This document shows positions 9,901 to 22,265 of a stretch of DNA of 30,125 nucleotides, in pieces. A program made the position numbers and the translations under genes. How positions within the stretch are numbered: the stretch's first letter is position 1; each line of letters opens with the position of its first letter. The DNA is taken from contig JABVXU010000627.1 of the NCBI GenBank assembly GCA_013365365.1, positions 1-30,125 of the forward strand, in the 5' to 3' direction. The DNA is from Cruorifilaria tuberocauda. Lineage: Eukaryota > Nematoda > Chromadorea > Rhabditida > Onchocercidae. The notes below the pieces were generated by a model. The model ran no database searches, was not told the origin of the DNA, and saw nothing but the letters and a program-made list of their open reading frames with translations.

Positions 9901-12699
9901 GAAGTTAAGAGATCTGGCAATAAAAGGATGATATATGTTCAATTTCATCTTATTAATCTACATGTTCTTTTGAGTTAAATTCATCGTTTTTTTATATAAA
10001 TTTAATTGCTTTATCAATTTTTTTGCAGTCTATTTATAATCCTGTTTTGATTGCTTGCTATAATTTATTCTTTACATCATTACCTGTACTTGCAATGGGT
10101 ATATTTGATCAAGATCTTGATGATGTGTGCAGTATGAAGTATGCTAAACTCTACATACCTGGCCAATGTAATTTATTTTTTAACATGCGAATTTTTATAT
10201 ATTCTGTTCTTCATGGCATGATCAGGTATTTTATGTTTTCAAGTTTTCTTTCTTCTTTTCGAAATTTTAAAGTACAAATTCTTTTCAGTTCTTCTTAATG
10301 ATTTAAGTGTTTTAATAAATATGAATGTTTAAGCAAATTTTAAAATTGCTGTAAATCTTTTACCACAGAGACAGGTGAAAGTTTTTCTTTAAGCAGTGTA
10401 AATTTCCGTTTAGAACAGAAACAGATTAAAATTGGTAGTCAAATACAACCTAGCGATCAGTGACTGCATTTTGAAGCCATTACTTAAAATTATTTCAGTT
10501 CGTAGAAATGGAAGATGTTTTAGAAAATTTTTCAATTTTATATTTCTAATTTGACAGTATTTCAAGTTCTTTGGTGATATTTTTTATACCATACGGAATA
10601 CTATACAATGGTGTGGATTCAACAGGCCGGGATTTTAATGATTATTCATTATTGGCATTTACATGCTTTACATCTTTGATCATCGTCGTTACGGGTCAAA
10701 TAGCATTTGATACAAGTTACTGGACTATTTTTAATCATATTGTTATTTGGGGTTCGGTGATATTCTATTTTTGTCTTAGCTATGTTTTATATGAAGGTTT
10801 GTTATTTGTTTATGTATTTTAATATATTCCTAAAAGAAAATATCTAAAAATATGACTAAATCTTTCAGTTAGCTCAAAAAAAAACTGTTTCGTTTAATTT
10901 GTTTTTTAAATTATAAGACTTGTTTCAAGGGGAGTATTTATATTTACTTAAATTGTTTTCAAATCTTAGTCGAATTTAAAAATTTTTATTTCAGTTCTTC
11001 TGAATTAAAAATAGGAGATAAACGGTTTGAATTGATCAGTAAACTGATTGTTTGGACATGATTGCATAATGACATACCCAAATTTTCAGTTTTACCTGTA
11101 TGGTTAGTGTCGAAATTTCAATCATCTCAATCGTACGGTGTCATGCAGCGAGCCTTTACATCACTACAGTTTTGGCTTTCTCTTTTAATGGTATCCGTTA
11201 TTTTGCTTCTACCAGTGCTTGTTAATCGATTCTTCTGGCTGGATACACATCCCACATATGCTGATCGTCTTCGAATGCAACGGAAGCTTGTAACTTCTGT
11301 GGAAGAGCCACCAAAAATATCGACGTATGCAACCCCTATATTTCTTACGTCAAACATGAAATATTTTTTCCTAAATTTCTATCAAAATTCAGTATATTTT
11401 TTTTGTAGTTCCATTACTGATAAAATTTATGTTTGCCTTCTTTATTTTTAATTCATTTCCTTTTAACATATTATAGGACATTGCCGCCAACGATAACTGG
11501 TCGCAATCGTCGAACTTCATCACGCTCAGGATATGCATTTTCTCACCAACAAGGTTTCGGCGATTTGATTATCAAAGGAGAACTGTTTAAGCAGGTGGAA
11601 CAACTTATAAGTTCTGGAAGGTTTGTTGTCAATCAGTTGTTTCGTAGTAAAATTAAACTTAGCACTAATTCAATGAAATCACTTATGTTGAATTTATTTG
11701 TTAAATTTGAATTTTAGTACACCGCAGAAAATTGTTTCACCTATTCGGCAATTAGCAGAAAAGGGAACATCCGCTGTGCTCATACCAATAACACTTTTGT
11801 CACAAAAAAGTAACAAAGTTAGTGTGCTTGCTTAATTTTTTACTAAATTTTATTGTTTTTTCCTGATTTGGAATAATTCAGCAGAATTTTAATCGAATTG
11901 AAGAGAGAATTCCGAAACTAGAATCTAAATTGAAATTAATTGTAGAAGAATTTGAGGAAGAATAAAGCAAAAATTGAAGGATTATAATGATCGGGAAATT
12001 TAGGTAGCTCCTTTTGAGCAAATTAAAGAAGAGCCTAAGAAAGTGCTGTACAGTGAATCCAGTCCAGGAAGGTCGTCAAACATTTCTAGTATGCATAATT
12101 CTAACAACGAAGATGAGAATACAAATATGCCACCAGACTCATCACAGTTTTTGCACAAAATCATCGTTAACGACGATGAAGAACTTCCCTTTAAGCATGT
12201 CGTAAGTGTTGTTTTTCTAGAAATTTACGTAAATTTGAATGATTTGAATTGTTATTTATCTTATTCTTATGAATGTGCGTTATACCTTTAAGCACCAATT
12301 TTTTCACAAAAAGCTGCCATTTTCAACATCTCAAAATTTTTGAAAAATTAACTAAATTATGAAATGAGGGACGATATTTACTAGACAAAAAAACCACCTT
12401 GACAAAAAACAACACTATTGAAAAGTACGGAGAGAGAGAGAGAGAGAAGTGATTAAATTGGAACTTTTCAGGACGATACAATTTGTAGGATGAGGACGTT
12501 TTTACTGGAAGAACAAAAACATAGACGGTCACTTGATACTATTTTGGGGTCGGTAAATCGGGCTGCACAAATTCCTTCTTCACCGCATAATAACGCAAGA
12601 CGTGGGATGTCCCTGACTTTAAATCCTTCAAATGCCTATATTGATATTGTAGGAGTTGAGCCAACTACACATAAATCATTAAAGGAAACAAGATTGTAA
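927..12699 (+). CDS. P4-ATPase phospholipid flippase, ATP8B class (28 exons)
   Basis: Exons: 927-1073, 1288-1401, 1638-1736, 2007-2141, 2446-2599, 3335-3493, 3600-3688, 4377-4600, 4888-4954, 5060-5245, 5624-5725, 5868-6056, 6199-6323, 6433-6565, 6711-6908, 6994-7137, 8517-8622, 8841-8989, 9110-9260, 9527-9723, 10029-10225, 10558-10796, 11090-11324, 11477-11620, 11718-11817, 11882-11941, 12004-12201, 12472-12699. All phases agree; total 1422 residues. Visible motifs: ANDREFN near residue 34; actuator-domain DGET (188-191); PISLYV in M4; DKTGTLT with phospho-acceptor Asp421; KGADT (588-592); GDGAND (871-876); M5-M10 in exons 20-23. [16 protein letters not shown] after M10 is typical of ATP8B, i.e. 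the nematode tat-2/3/4 group. The family flips phospholipids to the cytosolic leaflet with a CDC50 subunit. M1 reads LQLIP, lacking the QQ pair known in phosphatidylserine flippases, so the substrate may not be PS (inference). Weakest joints: the acceptors at 5624 and 5868 and the GTAGAA donor at 11942. The C-terminal tail of about 160 residues after the FSHQ motif is unrecognised. Confidence 0.93.
1775..2036 (+). repeat. Tandem duplication of an intron 3/exon 4 junction
   Basis: Positions 1775-1875 and 1936-2036 are direct repeats of 101 bp (offset 161) with only about three differences. The right copy carries the true acceptor TTTAAG (exon 4 starts at 2007) and the first codons of exon 4 ([10 protein letters not shown]). 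The left copy has the same codons, but its acceptor AG is changed to AT (TTTAATC). A third, shorter and more degenerate copy lies at about 1896-1936; it keeps TTTAAG but is followed directly by TAA. Confidence 0.9.
2723..3100. repeat. GC-rich 33-bp minisatellite in intron 5 of the flippase gene
   Basis: Units of 33 bp (three 11-bp subunits related to GTTACGGTTAG and GGTCACGTTAC) repeat from about 2800 to 3050. They are preceded by looser copies and followed by a CG-rich GGTCGC/GGTCAC tail to about 3099. Because the unit length is a multiple of three, long frames stay open (periodic [13 protein letters not shown] peptides), but these are not joined to exon 5, whose frame stops at 2650. The block is strikingly GC-rich against the AT-rich introns. 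Confidence 0.9.
5860..6137 (+). repeat. 26-bp duplication of the exon 12 acceptor and 5' edge
   Basis: The 26 bases at 5860-5885 (TTATTCAG acceptor plus the first 18 bases of exon 12, coding VAEFWR) recur exactly at 6112-6137 inside the following intron. The second copy runs into a TAA stop after about 15 codons (6165-6167), so it looks like a decoy or fossil exon edge rather than a working exon. Confidence 0.85.
7138..8516 (+). other. Large intron 16 of the flippase gene (1.4 kb)
   Basis: This is the longest intron of the gene. The open frame that runs on from exon 16 to about 7422 is intron read-through. The only convincing content is the candidate cassette exon at 7511-7654, listed separately. 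The rest (about 7680-8500) is AT-rich with no supported feature. Confidence 0.6.
7511..7654 (+). CDS. Candidate in-frame cassette exon of the flippase gene
   Basis: Inside intron 16 there is a 144-base stretch bounded by an acceptor-like ATTTTGAAG and a donor-like GTTTGT. It is phase 0 at both ends, matching the phase-0 junction between exons 16 (ends 7137) and 17 (starts 8517). It would add 48 residues beginning [11 protein letters not shown] and ending SRDDFCS, in the nucleotide-binding domain just before the ATP8B segment ending in GYALVVNG. Its composition is less AT-biased than the surrounding intron. It could be a constitutive exon, an alternative exon or chance; the acceptor is weak. 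Confidence 0.4.
12430..12448 (+). repeat. (GA)n microsatellite near the last acceptor
   Basis: A short run of GA dinucleotides lies about 24 bases before the exon 28 acceptor of the flippase gene (GAACTTTTCAG, exon from 12472). Confidence 0.85.
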
Positions 12700-14118
12700 A
12701 ATTTTTAAAATTAGTAAATCTGAAAACATCAATCAATCAATCGATATATATTGCAGGTACATTATCACCTAGTCGTTTTCTTTAATTTTGTCTTTCACCT
12801 CACATTCTTGTTCCTGTCTGCTTTCCGTTTCGAGATCTACATGTTTCCGGCATTTTCTAATTCAAATCTACAAATTATATTTAATTTGCTACATATCTAG
12901 TTACATGCTAACTTCGAAATAGTCACCTTTTCGAGGATTTCCAGCTCTGGTTAATAAAATCATGACCCACCTAGGAAGAACTTACTTCTTATTCTTTATT
13001 CTAATTTCAAAAATTGACCGCCTCCACCATTCTTATCAGGATAAAACGCTAAATTGTATTACTTCTCACTTTCACTTTCCTTTGTGAGATTCATCTATTC
13101 TGCAATTGTTCATCGTTAGTTTGTTTGTGGAAACCCCATAAAAATTTGGTTTGTAATAAATATCTAGTAAATAAAATGCAGGACGACTTCCTGTTCTGCT
13201 AACAAAGATCTTCAGTTTTCAAACAGTATTGGAAATTTAGCAGACAAATCCCATGTAGTAATTCACTGAGTACACTTCAGCAATTAGATAATGATAGCTA
13301 AAACCAATTACTTCTTAGCTTCCAGAAATAGATCTAAACATTTTACTATCTGAATATGGGAAATGCTAAAAATGATATAAAATTTTAATCACTAGCACCA
13401 GTACAATAACTTTTATACTTTTTTATACTAAGATCTATACGCTGAATATCACTGAAACAGAAACGAAATTTTATACTCGTATAAACATATAATTTGTATT
13501 AGATAAGGGCAACGAACTGGCAACGAATTTAAATTCATCAAGCTTGGACAAACACAATATTTTGTATGATCTGTAAACAATATGAGAAGTGTCTAAACAC
13601 CGATTTTCGTAAAACATAATGCAACTTCTTCCGAGGAAGTAATATGTTTGGAACTGTTGATCCAAATATCCGTTGATTGAGATCGAAATTTAGCAATCAG
13701 TTCGTGAATGCAAGTTCTTGCTTATCTGAAATTGCTCGATGAAAAACAAAACTTTGCGAATGCTACGTTCTTAACTTCAAAAGATTGGTAACTTTGTTCC
13801 AACTCCTAATCAAAGGTCTCTCACAAGAGAATCATTTGAATTTATTGAATTTGGCAGTTAAATCTGACAGATTCTGGAAACATTCAGGGGATGTTTTCCT
13901 GACCCAAGGAAGTAGGAAGACCGAAAAAACTGTTTAGGATTGAAACAGTGATTTGAAGCCATAAATTCACACTTTCATTTTACAGCATCACATAATCACA
14001 TAGTATTAAATTTTTGATTTTGATGAGTAATCTAGTATTTTCTAATTCTTTAAATTATTTGTTGAGTGGTTCCGTCCGCAGTAATATAGATGACGGAATA
14101 CAAGTGACTACGCTAACT
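12700..14118. other. Convergent intergenic region with 3' UTRs
   Basis: The stop codons of the flippase (plus, 12699) and synaptojanin (minus, 14119) face each other across 1.4 kb. No coding exon is supported. Possible poly(A) signals for the flippase are AATAAA at 12953-12958, 13155-13160 and 13170-13175. A possible signal for synaptojanin is TTTATT (AATAAA on the minus strand) at 13841-13846. None can be confirmed without transcripts. Confidence 0.55.
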
Positions 14119-17100
14119 TCAATAGGATTGGGAAATAATACTGATGGTTGTTGGCCGTACTGGAGCATTCATATTTGCGATGTGATCATTTGTTGAGAGG
14201 CAGATCATCTCATTTAATGAAGTTAATGGTGCTGACCTGTGAGCTACATTCGGCACATTAAGCTGGCTAAGATTCATTTCGCTTTGATCCAATGGGAAAT
14301 TGCATCTTGATCTAGATATTCGGCCATCCGATCCACCTTTCATTGATAAATTGTCTTCATCTGAATATTTTAATTAAAATGAGAATTTCTATTAAAAGCT
14401 GAACACTCAATTCCGTTTATTCAAATGCTTTCCTTAACAACATTTACAGTCCACTGCTAAACTGAAACTCGTTTAATATCAGTTCAAGTTTTCAAAATTA
14501 CCACTGATTTCGAAATTATCCATATTTCTTAGTTCAAACCATTCCATGTTCATGTCTTCGTTTGTACTTCGTAACATATTATCCGTTTCGCCATATTCTA
14601 GTTCAGCCCAGTTCGGAGTTAATAACTTAACACTCAGGATAGAACTTCCAATTCTCACTCCATCCAAACTCAAGGCTGCCAAGGCAATGTTACAATTATT
14701 AAAAATTAACCATAGTACACCAGATTCGACCCTAAAGAATGGTTTGAATTACAAATTCCAATGATTTATTCTTCGGTTTCATTATAAGCTAATGAACTTA
14801 TACAAATCTACTTTACAACCGCAAAAAATGATCATTTTACGTCAGAGTTATGTAAAGTAATAAAACAAACTTGCTGATGGATGGCGATATTCCAAGCAAA
14901 TCAAGTTTTCCGATAACAAGAAAATGTAGCTCCGGAGGGAAATTATCAAGATTGCACACTGACACAAGCACAGTCCCATCTGGAGGACCCAATGAACTAT
15001 AAAAATATATTATGCATATAGAACTCTAAAAAAGAAATTTGCTAATTATTCTTCACAAATTTTTAGCTGCAAGTATAGTTTGTTAGCAAACAGAATTAAC
15101 ACCACATAAATCTATTTAAATCATTTAAAAACAACACATTAATTTCTAAATCACAACCCAAACCTGAGCACGTCTCTGAAAACCAATTCAAATTGTGAAA
15201 GATTGGTTTTGTAGGCATCAACATGAAATAGAGCACAAACTGGTCTGTGATCCGAAGTTTTCAGTTCTATCCGGTCATAACTAAAAAAGGCTTTACAATT
15301 TCTGGTTAATTTTCTCAAAAAATACAATTTAACACATATATTCTCCCAACGAAAAAAATTGTGGTGGAATATTTCAGTAAATGAAAAAATTTGCAAACTG
15401 TATTAAAATTACTTAAGCAACTGCACAATATTTGCTCCATTTGTTTCGCGCCAGAGGATTCGATCAGTCCAGGCAGGAACACGACATTTTTCTGATGTGT
15501 CATAATCATCAGTAAAAGTGTCGTATTTATATGTTGGAGCAAAAGTCAGTGGTCCCTCTTTGAAGTCCTTGAAAATCTGTAAAGACAATTAAACAAATCA
15601 ATTTTTAATTTAGAAACTGATATAAAATTTCAAAAAAAAAGATATAAACAGTATCAAAAAATATAAAGAATGAGCATAAGTTGGCAGAAAAGTGCATACT
15701 TCACCCAAGGCTTTCTGCTGGGAAAGTTGGTCGTAACGAGAAAGTTCCGTCATATTTCCGGATTTTATTGCTGCTTCAGCTTCATTGCGCGATAATACTA
15801 TTCGATAATTAAAATCACCGAGCCAGAATACAACAGAATGCGATAAAATATCACGAGCCTAAATTTTCAACTTAAAATAAATATGTCGAATCATCGATTG
15901 CAATATATCATTAGGAAACGTACTTTTTGCAATTTGAATATACATCATAAGAAGATTCCTATCTACCATACAATGGTTGCAATTTGTTTTTGACTTCTCA
16001 AAACTCTTGCATTTCACACCTCAAATGGTCCATGCAAAAATTACGAAGCATATTTTCATATGCTTCGTAATTTTCATAAAATCAATTTGTGATAATCTTC
16101 GATGAGTTAAAAATTAACCACCTGAGAAAATTTGATTTTTCTCAATGCATTCATATAATCTTCATTACGATCACGAACTTCATTCTGGCCTGCAGCGAAA
16201 TGAGAACAGACAAAGCAAAATGTCGTGGAATATATGGTCAAGCTCATTGCCACCGAACCTTTATTCCCTGTTGCACCGCCCATCCCTACAAAACATAAGA
16301 TTTACTGTTCAATCTGATGGAAATTAGGCACGAATGTATGCACCATACAGCATGTTTCTGCAAGATTTACAAAAATTTATATATCACATTAGTTTAAAGC
16401 AGAGCTTAAGTTTACATAACTTTTAAGCCATTAAGGCTCTGCATATTTTCCCGTACTTCCCATACTTTTTGTTTTTAACATTATTATGAAAATAACATGC
16501 AAAAACAGAAATAAAGAAATAAGCAAACCTGTTTTAACACTATTTATAGATATATCACGCACTGAAGTGACAAGCGAAGGTTTGATAAAAACAAAAATGC
16601 ATACACCGACAAGTTGTTCACATTCTAACAATATATATTTACTCCGTTTTGATAAGGCTTCTCGCAAACCTAGATTCCATGCACGCTGATTTGTTGTACT
16701 GAAAAATAACTCATATAATGAAGATTGGCAAAAAAAAAAAGAAACGCATTATAAAAGGTGAGTTAATGAAATGATAACTATATAAATAACATAATTAAGT
16801 AATAAATGAAATCTGAACATTACTGTCATAACAAATGTCATCTTTGTAGATAAATAACTTCTTAGATGAGGAAAAGTAAAGGAACAACTTACCTAGCATT
16901 GACTATATTTGAAGCATTCAAATCTATAATTTCTTCCAGACCAACAACATATATATCTGGCGTAGTACTGTTTTCTCCTCTTATTCCTAAACTTAAAACT
17001 GTATATGAAAAGTTAATCAGATAAAAGTGATTTAGCATTCAAAAATCTGATATACAGTAAATAAATACGTTCCTGTGCTATTTCATTCATTAGGAATATC

Positions 17101-20100
17101 AAAATATTCTCAAAACTACAACTCATCGCTTTTCTAAAATAAAATTCAATGAGCATGGGAATTTATAATTCCTAAAAATATTTGTGAATACAAGTACCAG
17201 AAAAATGTTGTGGGAATAACCAGTTTTCCAAATTTGTTTGATTGCGAAATGTAACATCTGAGAAATTTTTGCCACCATTTACGTTCCAGGTTCCTACCCA
17301 AATAGTCAACGGAACATTATCAAAAATTTCCTTTTTTCGTTCTACCAAATCTTTCAATACGGATGGACACTCTAAAAAATTTGAATTCCATTACTAATAT
17401 AAATTTAAAAAAAAATTTCGATAAAAAACACAAAGCAGGAAAATCAAACATTCTCAAAGTGCATTTTTTTTATAAGCACAAATTGCATATAAAAAATGAG
17501 CAGTTTTTCTACATCATTTTCGGGACTTACCTAGCAGAATATCACGAGGCATCAGAGAGGTCAGTTCGCTATACAAACTATCACAAATCAGTGTTCCTTG
17601 AAGAAGAAATTCGAAGGCTTCTTGTTTTGACGCATCCAAAAAATTGTTTTGGATTGCTCTTACCAAGGTTCTTTTTGCATCCTTCATCTATATATGGGAT
17701 TTTTTATCACTCATGAATTATCATTCTTACTTAAATATTGCAATGAAAAAAATATAAAACGTCAAATTTGAATGTCACTTACTTTACTTTTCCCTTCCAA
17801 TGCACCAGTTCCAGCGTAAATTACACTACATGAATCACCGTTTCGTTGCCATATGTCTTTTAAATGTTCTTCAAATCGCGAAAAATATTTTTTATCAACT
17901 TCGAGACATTCCAACTGTGTACCCAATACCTGGAAATACCTTTATTATTGCAGTCCCGAAATCGCCAAGGCTATGAAAAGTAAAGTTAGAAAAACAAAAT
18001 TACCTGAAATCCTATAAGAGTCTGGACCGCATTAGTTCTATCCAAACAATCGAGGCAATTTACCCGAATGACGCCATTTTGGTTGCTTAAAAAATATTTT
18101 AATTCATGATATTAAACGAAACATGCGAATGAATAGTCCTGTCATCCAACTTCATTTTTCAAGAAAAAGCTTTGACTTCGCCACTTTGATCAACAGATTA
18201 TAGCAAAATGGAATCTTTGTCACAATTGATAAACATCAAGAATTATGGTTATCCTTCACCACAATATCATTTATAAACCCCTATCAGTGAATAGATAAGA
18301 TTAAAAAGACGAATAGCAAAATCGATCGACACAAATTAGATTAATTGCATAATAAAATCAAAACAAACCATAAGACTTTTCCATTTCGCTGTCTATAAAA
18401 GAGACATTTTTGAATTTCTGATTTTAATCTCTCCATTAATTTCATGCAATTTCTTTTCTCTTCATGATAATCAAAAGTAATATAATCAGCGATACAATGC
18501 GAATTTTTGTAATGAGCCTGAAAACAAAGGTGGAAACACAATATATAAGCAGCAAATTTCAAGACACTGTTTGTTATGAAAATTTTAATTCAGTTATCAA
18601 TAACATGATACAAAAACTGTTTTTTATCTTCTGTGAAATTTAATAATTTTCTACAGCAGCATACTGATCTCCACTAGTGCAATGTATGCTATAAAAATAG
18701 AAATTCTAGCAAGCGATCAATAATTTTATATAATAAAGCAAAACGAACTTCATACGCCTTCGACAATAGCATTTCACCTTCTTTTGAACCGAGAAGATTT
18801 ACAACAGTCACTTCACCATATTCCTCTTTCAGTGCATGAAAATGTCTAAAAAATGAATGATGGAAGTTTCGAAAAGCGGATATTTGAATCCAATAATTTG
18901 AGATTTTTGTCCTCAAAACGAGGCAGACTTCATTATGTTTTTCAGAACAACGAACCTGTTAAAAGCGGGAGAAGAAGCTTCGAAAGCTTTTAATTTTACT
19001 TTATGTGAACCAACATTAACACCAGGTTGTTCCCAAAACAGAGGAACGGATCCTCTTATTTGAACATATGAGATCTCATCGCTACCCAAAGTAATGATCT
19101 GCAAGAAACAAGCAATCATTGGATTTATTCCGTAGAATTTCTAATAGCTCCAACTCAAAAGAAAATAAAAACTCTAGTTATATGAGATAACTGTAGATTC
19201 AGGAGACTTTTGAAATTCCGAAATACCTGTTCAGTTTCAACAAAATTAGCCACGTGACCATCGTCGTCTATGCCACGCACATTAAAACGTGTCCCAACTC
19301 GTTCACAGCTTAAACGAGAAATCAGTGCGATCGTAGCTCTTTGCTGTCCCACATATACTTGACATATGACAACCGCTCCACAAATCATCCGTAATAGCCA
19401 TTCATTTGAATCAATCTTGTATCGTTTCAACGGATAATGTAGATGTTTATTCCTAAATGGCTAATCCTTTTGGTAATTAAAATGATAATTACTCAAATAA
19501 TAATTATAACCGAATATCAAAACTAACCAAAAGAAACGGCTGTCGCCGTTCGAAGAGTCTGAGAATTTGTGAGATCTGACAGTTAAATCAATACACCGAC
19601 CGGTGTCATCCTGAGAAGCATAATAGAAAATGCCCGACGAAAACAGACGCAATAACTGTAACAAATTAAAGTTCAGATATATATTGAAGATAACATTTCT
19701 AACTATAATTGTAGAACATTCATTATTCTGAAAAGTAAAGTAATTTTTTCGTTATCAGAATTATTTCCATATTCAAGTAATCTTTACATCACAATCCATC
19801 AAATTCTCGAAACTGCATTTAATTAAAATATATGTAATTAAAACTAATTTCACAACTTGCATCATTTATACGTGGATCCGTTGAATTTGCCGTGGCAGGT
19901 CCTTTAAGTGATATCGCATTCACGCCCCAAATTCGATAAATTTTACAGTTACGCAATTCACCGACACTTTCATCTTCAGTAACTGCTAATAGATATGCAT
20001 CATCTGAAGCTTTATTCATGATACAGAAACATCATTCAATTAAAACTTCAGGCCTTTGGAAGTTCTCAAATTCAACATAATTAATAGAGTTACCAGACAC

Positions 20101-20558
20101 AAAAAAAAAAAAAAACAGGAAGGAAAACGGGACCTTGATCTGTTCGTAGCACACCTACTAAACCTCTAGCATCCATAAGTTTCGTATGGCTTTTTCTTAG
20201 TTCCGATAGTGAATCAACATTTGCTGTAAATTAGATTTAGAAAATAAATTTCCTTTCTGTCTTTTTGCATCCAAATTCAAGAGTCTTGAAAAAATTCAGG
20301 AAATCCGGAATGAAATGAATGATTTTACTTTGAAAATTCGAATAATTTACTAATTTCATATTACTTTAGGGATATCGTAAACTCAAAACGAATCAATTTT
20401 AATAAAAATTTTTTAAAATATAGAACCATACAAACTGTCGTAATTGCCGATAACTGGAACAGTAACATTTTTTTCGTCCTCTGAAATTCCGCGATGATGC
20501 TGTACGGTTCCGAAGAGATATCCCGGTGGGCGATTCGGATTGCAAAACGATGTGACAT
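14119..20558 (-). CDS. unc-26: Synaptojanin, phosphoinositide phosphatase (21 exons)
   Basis: Exons, 5' to 3' on the minus strand: 20558-20432, 20223-20134, 20003-19861, 19655-19528, 19452-19227, 19098-18956, 18845-18749, 18517-18369, 18085-18004, 17929-17783, 17687-17531, 17371-17198, 16986-16893, 16698-16529, 16285-16122, 15858-15700, 15576-15413, 15280-15164, 14996-14871, 14731-14502, 14360-14119. All phases agree; 1042 residues. The N-terminal SAC1 domain (about 1-490) has the CX5RT catalytic motif in [10 protein letters not shown] (Cys378, Arg384). The inositol 5-phosphatase domain (about 515-840) shows [20 protein letters not shown] (708-716), PAWTDRIL and TSDHRPV. An RRM-like (DUF1866) domain follows at about 845-935. 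The family dephosphorylates PI(4,5)P2 to uncoat endocytic and synaptic vesicles. The tail after the RRM is only about 100 residues, with one proline-rich hint (NAPVRP), so the long proline-rich domain of vertebrate synaptojanin is absent. ATG 20558 is the first Met in the conserved frame. Confidence 0.95.
16037..16074. repeat. Perfect 17-bp inverted repeat in a synaptojanin intron
   Basis: The arm AAAATTACGAAGCATAT (16037-16053) pairs perfectly with 16058-16074 around a TTTC loop, within the intron between exons 15 and 16 of synaptojanin. It could form a tight hairpin in the pre-mRNA. Confidence 0.9.
19855..19860 (-). other. unc-26: GC-AG splice donor of synaptojanin intron 3
   Basis: On the minus strand exon 3 ends in GAT (19863-19861), followed by GCAAGT. 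Exon 4 must begin in phase 0 at 19655. Every nearby GT donor would leave phase 1, while the GCAAGT donor gives phase 0 and a gap-free join ([12 protein letters not shown]) matching synaptojanin spacing. GCAAGT is the known consensus of GC-AG introns. Confidence 0.75.
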
Positions 20559-21057
20559 GCTCAATTATGTCAAATAGGAGAGAATTTTACGATAAATCGA
20601 TAGTGATTTTATATCCGGTAAATAAGTACGAGTTATGGAAAACAGTAGCCCAACCGGGTGTATGCATATATATAGCATAATCATTCCCAAAATTGATCCA
20701 GGAAAACCCACATTTTGCTCTGATATAGAGCAATTCGTGGTTTGCTATTTCTGAAAAGATTTGCAGTAAAATAATCATACAGTATATTAAATAGTTTACA
20801 GTTTGCAAATTTAAGATAAATCTAATTTATTTACAATACATCAATAATAATAAAATCAGTTTTATTTGATAATAAGTAATGATTCGAGAATACAACCGTA
20901 TTTTATAAAAGCATAGAATATAATAAGAATTAATTATTGGAACGTTTGATTAGAGATTTAAAGAGATTCATAAACACTATTGTTTTATAAGAGAAATATG
21001 TGTATATTAGAAAAAAAAAAATAGACTACCATTTAAGAACATGAAGGAAGTGAAATG

Positions 21058-21088
21058 AACACGTGATATGATAAAGGATCACATGATC
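21058..21088. promoter_or_regulatory. E-box plus near-palindrome upstream of synaptojanin
   Basis: AACACGTGAT (21058-21067, with the E-box CACGTG) is followed ten bases later by GATCACATGATC (21077-21088). The pair sits about 500 bp upstream of the synaptojanin ATG. The same two motifs recur near the other gene of the divergent pair. Function is inferred only. Confidence 0.35.
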
Positions 21089-22081
21089 CAATGATCATAT
21101 ACAGCAACCGATAAATACGATAATAATAATTTTACTCATATAGGCTTGGAGACATATTGCGAATACGGTCGGTTGTTTTTCTTTCTCTTAACAAATTTGA
21201 TTGATTTTGATTAATGTTGAAAATATGGCTGGGTATGACTGGAAGTAATGGATAGAAAACAATTCCATAATAGTTTTCTTTTTTATCTTTCCGGATCTGA
21301 TTATTAACTATAATTATATTTTTTAATTTTGTTTTTTTTTTAAATTAGGAAAATTGAGCAATATCTTTTTATTTTACTTTTATAATTTATCCGAATTATC
21401 AAATCCGGAAATTGTGTATTTTTTCAACATCTACTTTCAAATCTTTTCTCAATTTTCATTATATTGCAAAAAGAGAGAAAAAAAAACAATTAAATTTAAC
21501 TAATGGTTATTTTTTTTCCACAAACTTTTCGCCAACAATAAATTTCTTTTTTTTTTCTATTTTTTGTTTTTTATGCAGTAACAAGCAATTTCGTTCACTT
21601 ATCTCATTCACTATTTTTTCTCTTCACTATGTATTCGTATTTGTCTACACGTATTCGAAACAATTATTAAAATGGTAGTGAAACACGGAAATTTCATCCA
21701 ATACAAAATTTTTGAAACAAAAAGAAATGAAATGAAAAAAAAATTATGTATAAATTTATGTAAATTAAAAAGTAAACTAGTAGATTGAAAAAATCAAATA
21801 AAATCATTTGAAATTAATCAAATAAAGTAAATTAGCTTTAGAAGGTTAATCTTTAGAAGCAATCATTTAAAATTGATTAAATTAAGTAATTAATCGTAGC
21901 TTAAGAAGTTGATGAAAAATAAAATGAGATATGAGATGAAAACATGAAAAAAGAAACATTATACATTAGAATAAAAGTAACATTAATCCAAGTAATAAAT
22001 AAATTTAAATTAATGGATATCCTAAAAATGAAAGAATATATAATACAAAAAGCGTAAAGGTAAGAGTAAGTAACACTATTC

Positions 22082-22170
22082 TAAGTAGCGAATTTGTGCA
22101 AAATAAGTAGCAATATCTTAAGTAACGAATTTGTACAAAATAACTAACAATATACCTAGGTAATGAATTT
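22082..22170. repeat. 37-38-bp tandem repeat, about 2.4 copies
   Basis: Units starting TAAGTAGCGAATTTG (22082), TAAGTAACGAATTTG (22119) and TAGGTAATGAATTT (22157) follow each other. Flanking matches (ATTAATGGATATCCT near 22010 and ATTAACGGATATCCT near 22172) suggest a larger, older duplication. Confidence 0.75.
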
Positions 22171-22265
22171 ACATTAACGGATATCCTGAAAATATATTAT
22201 ATTGGTTATTTTCCGTAAACTTTTCCACAAAATTTTCACAAACTTATATGTATATATATAATACA

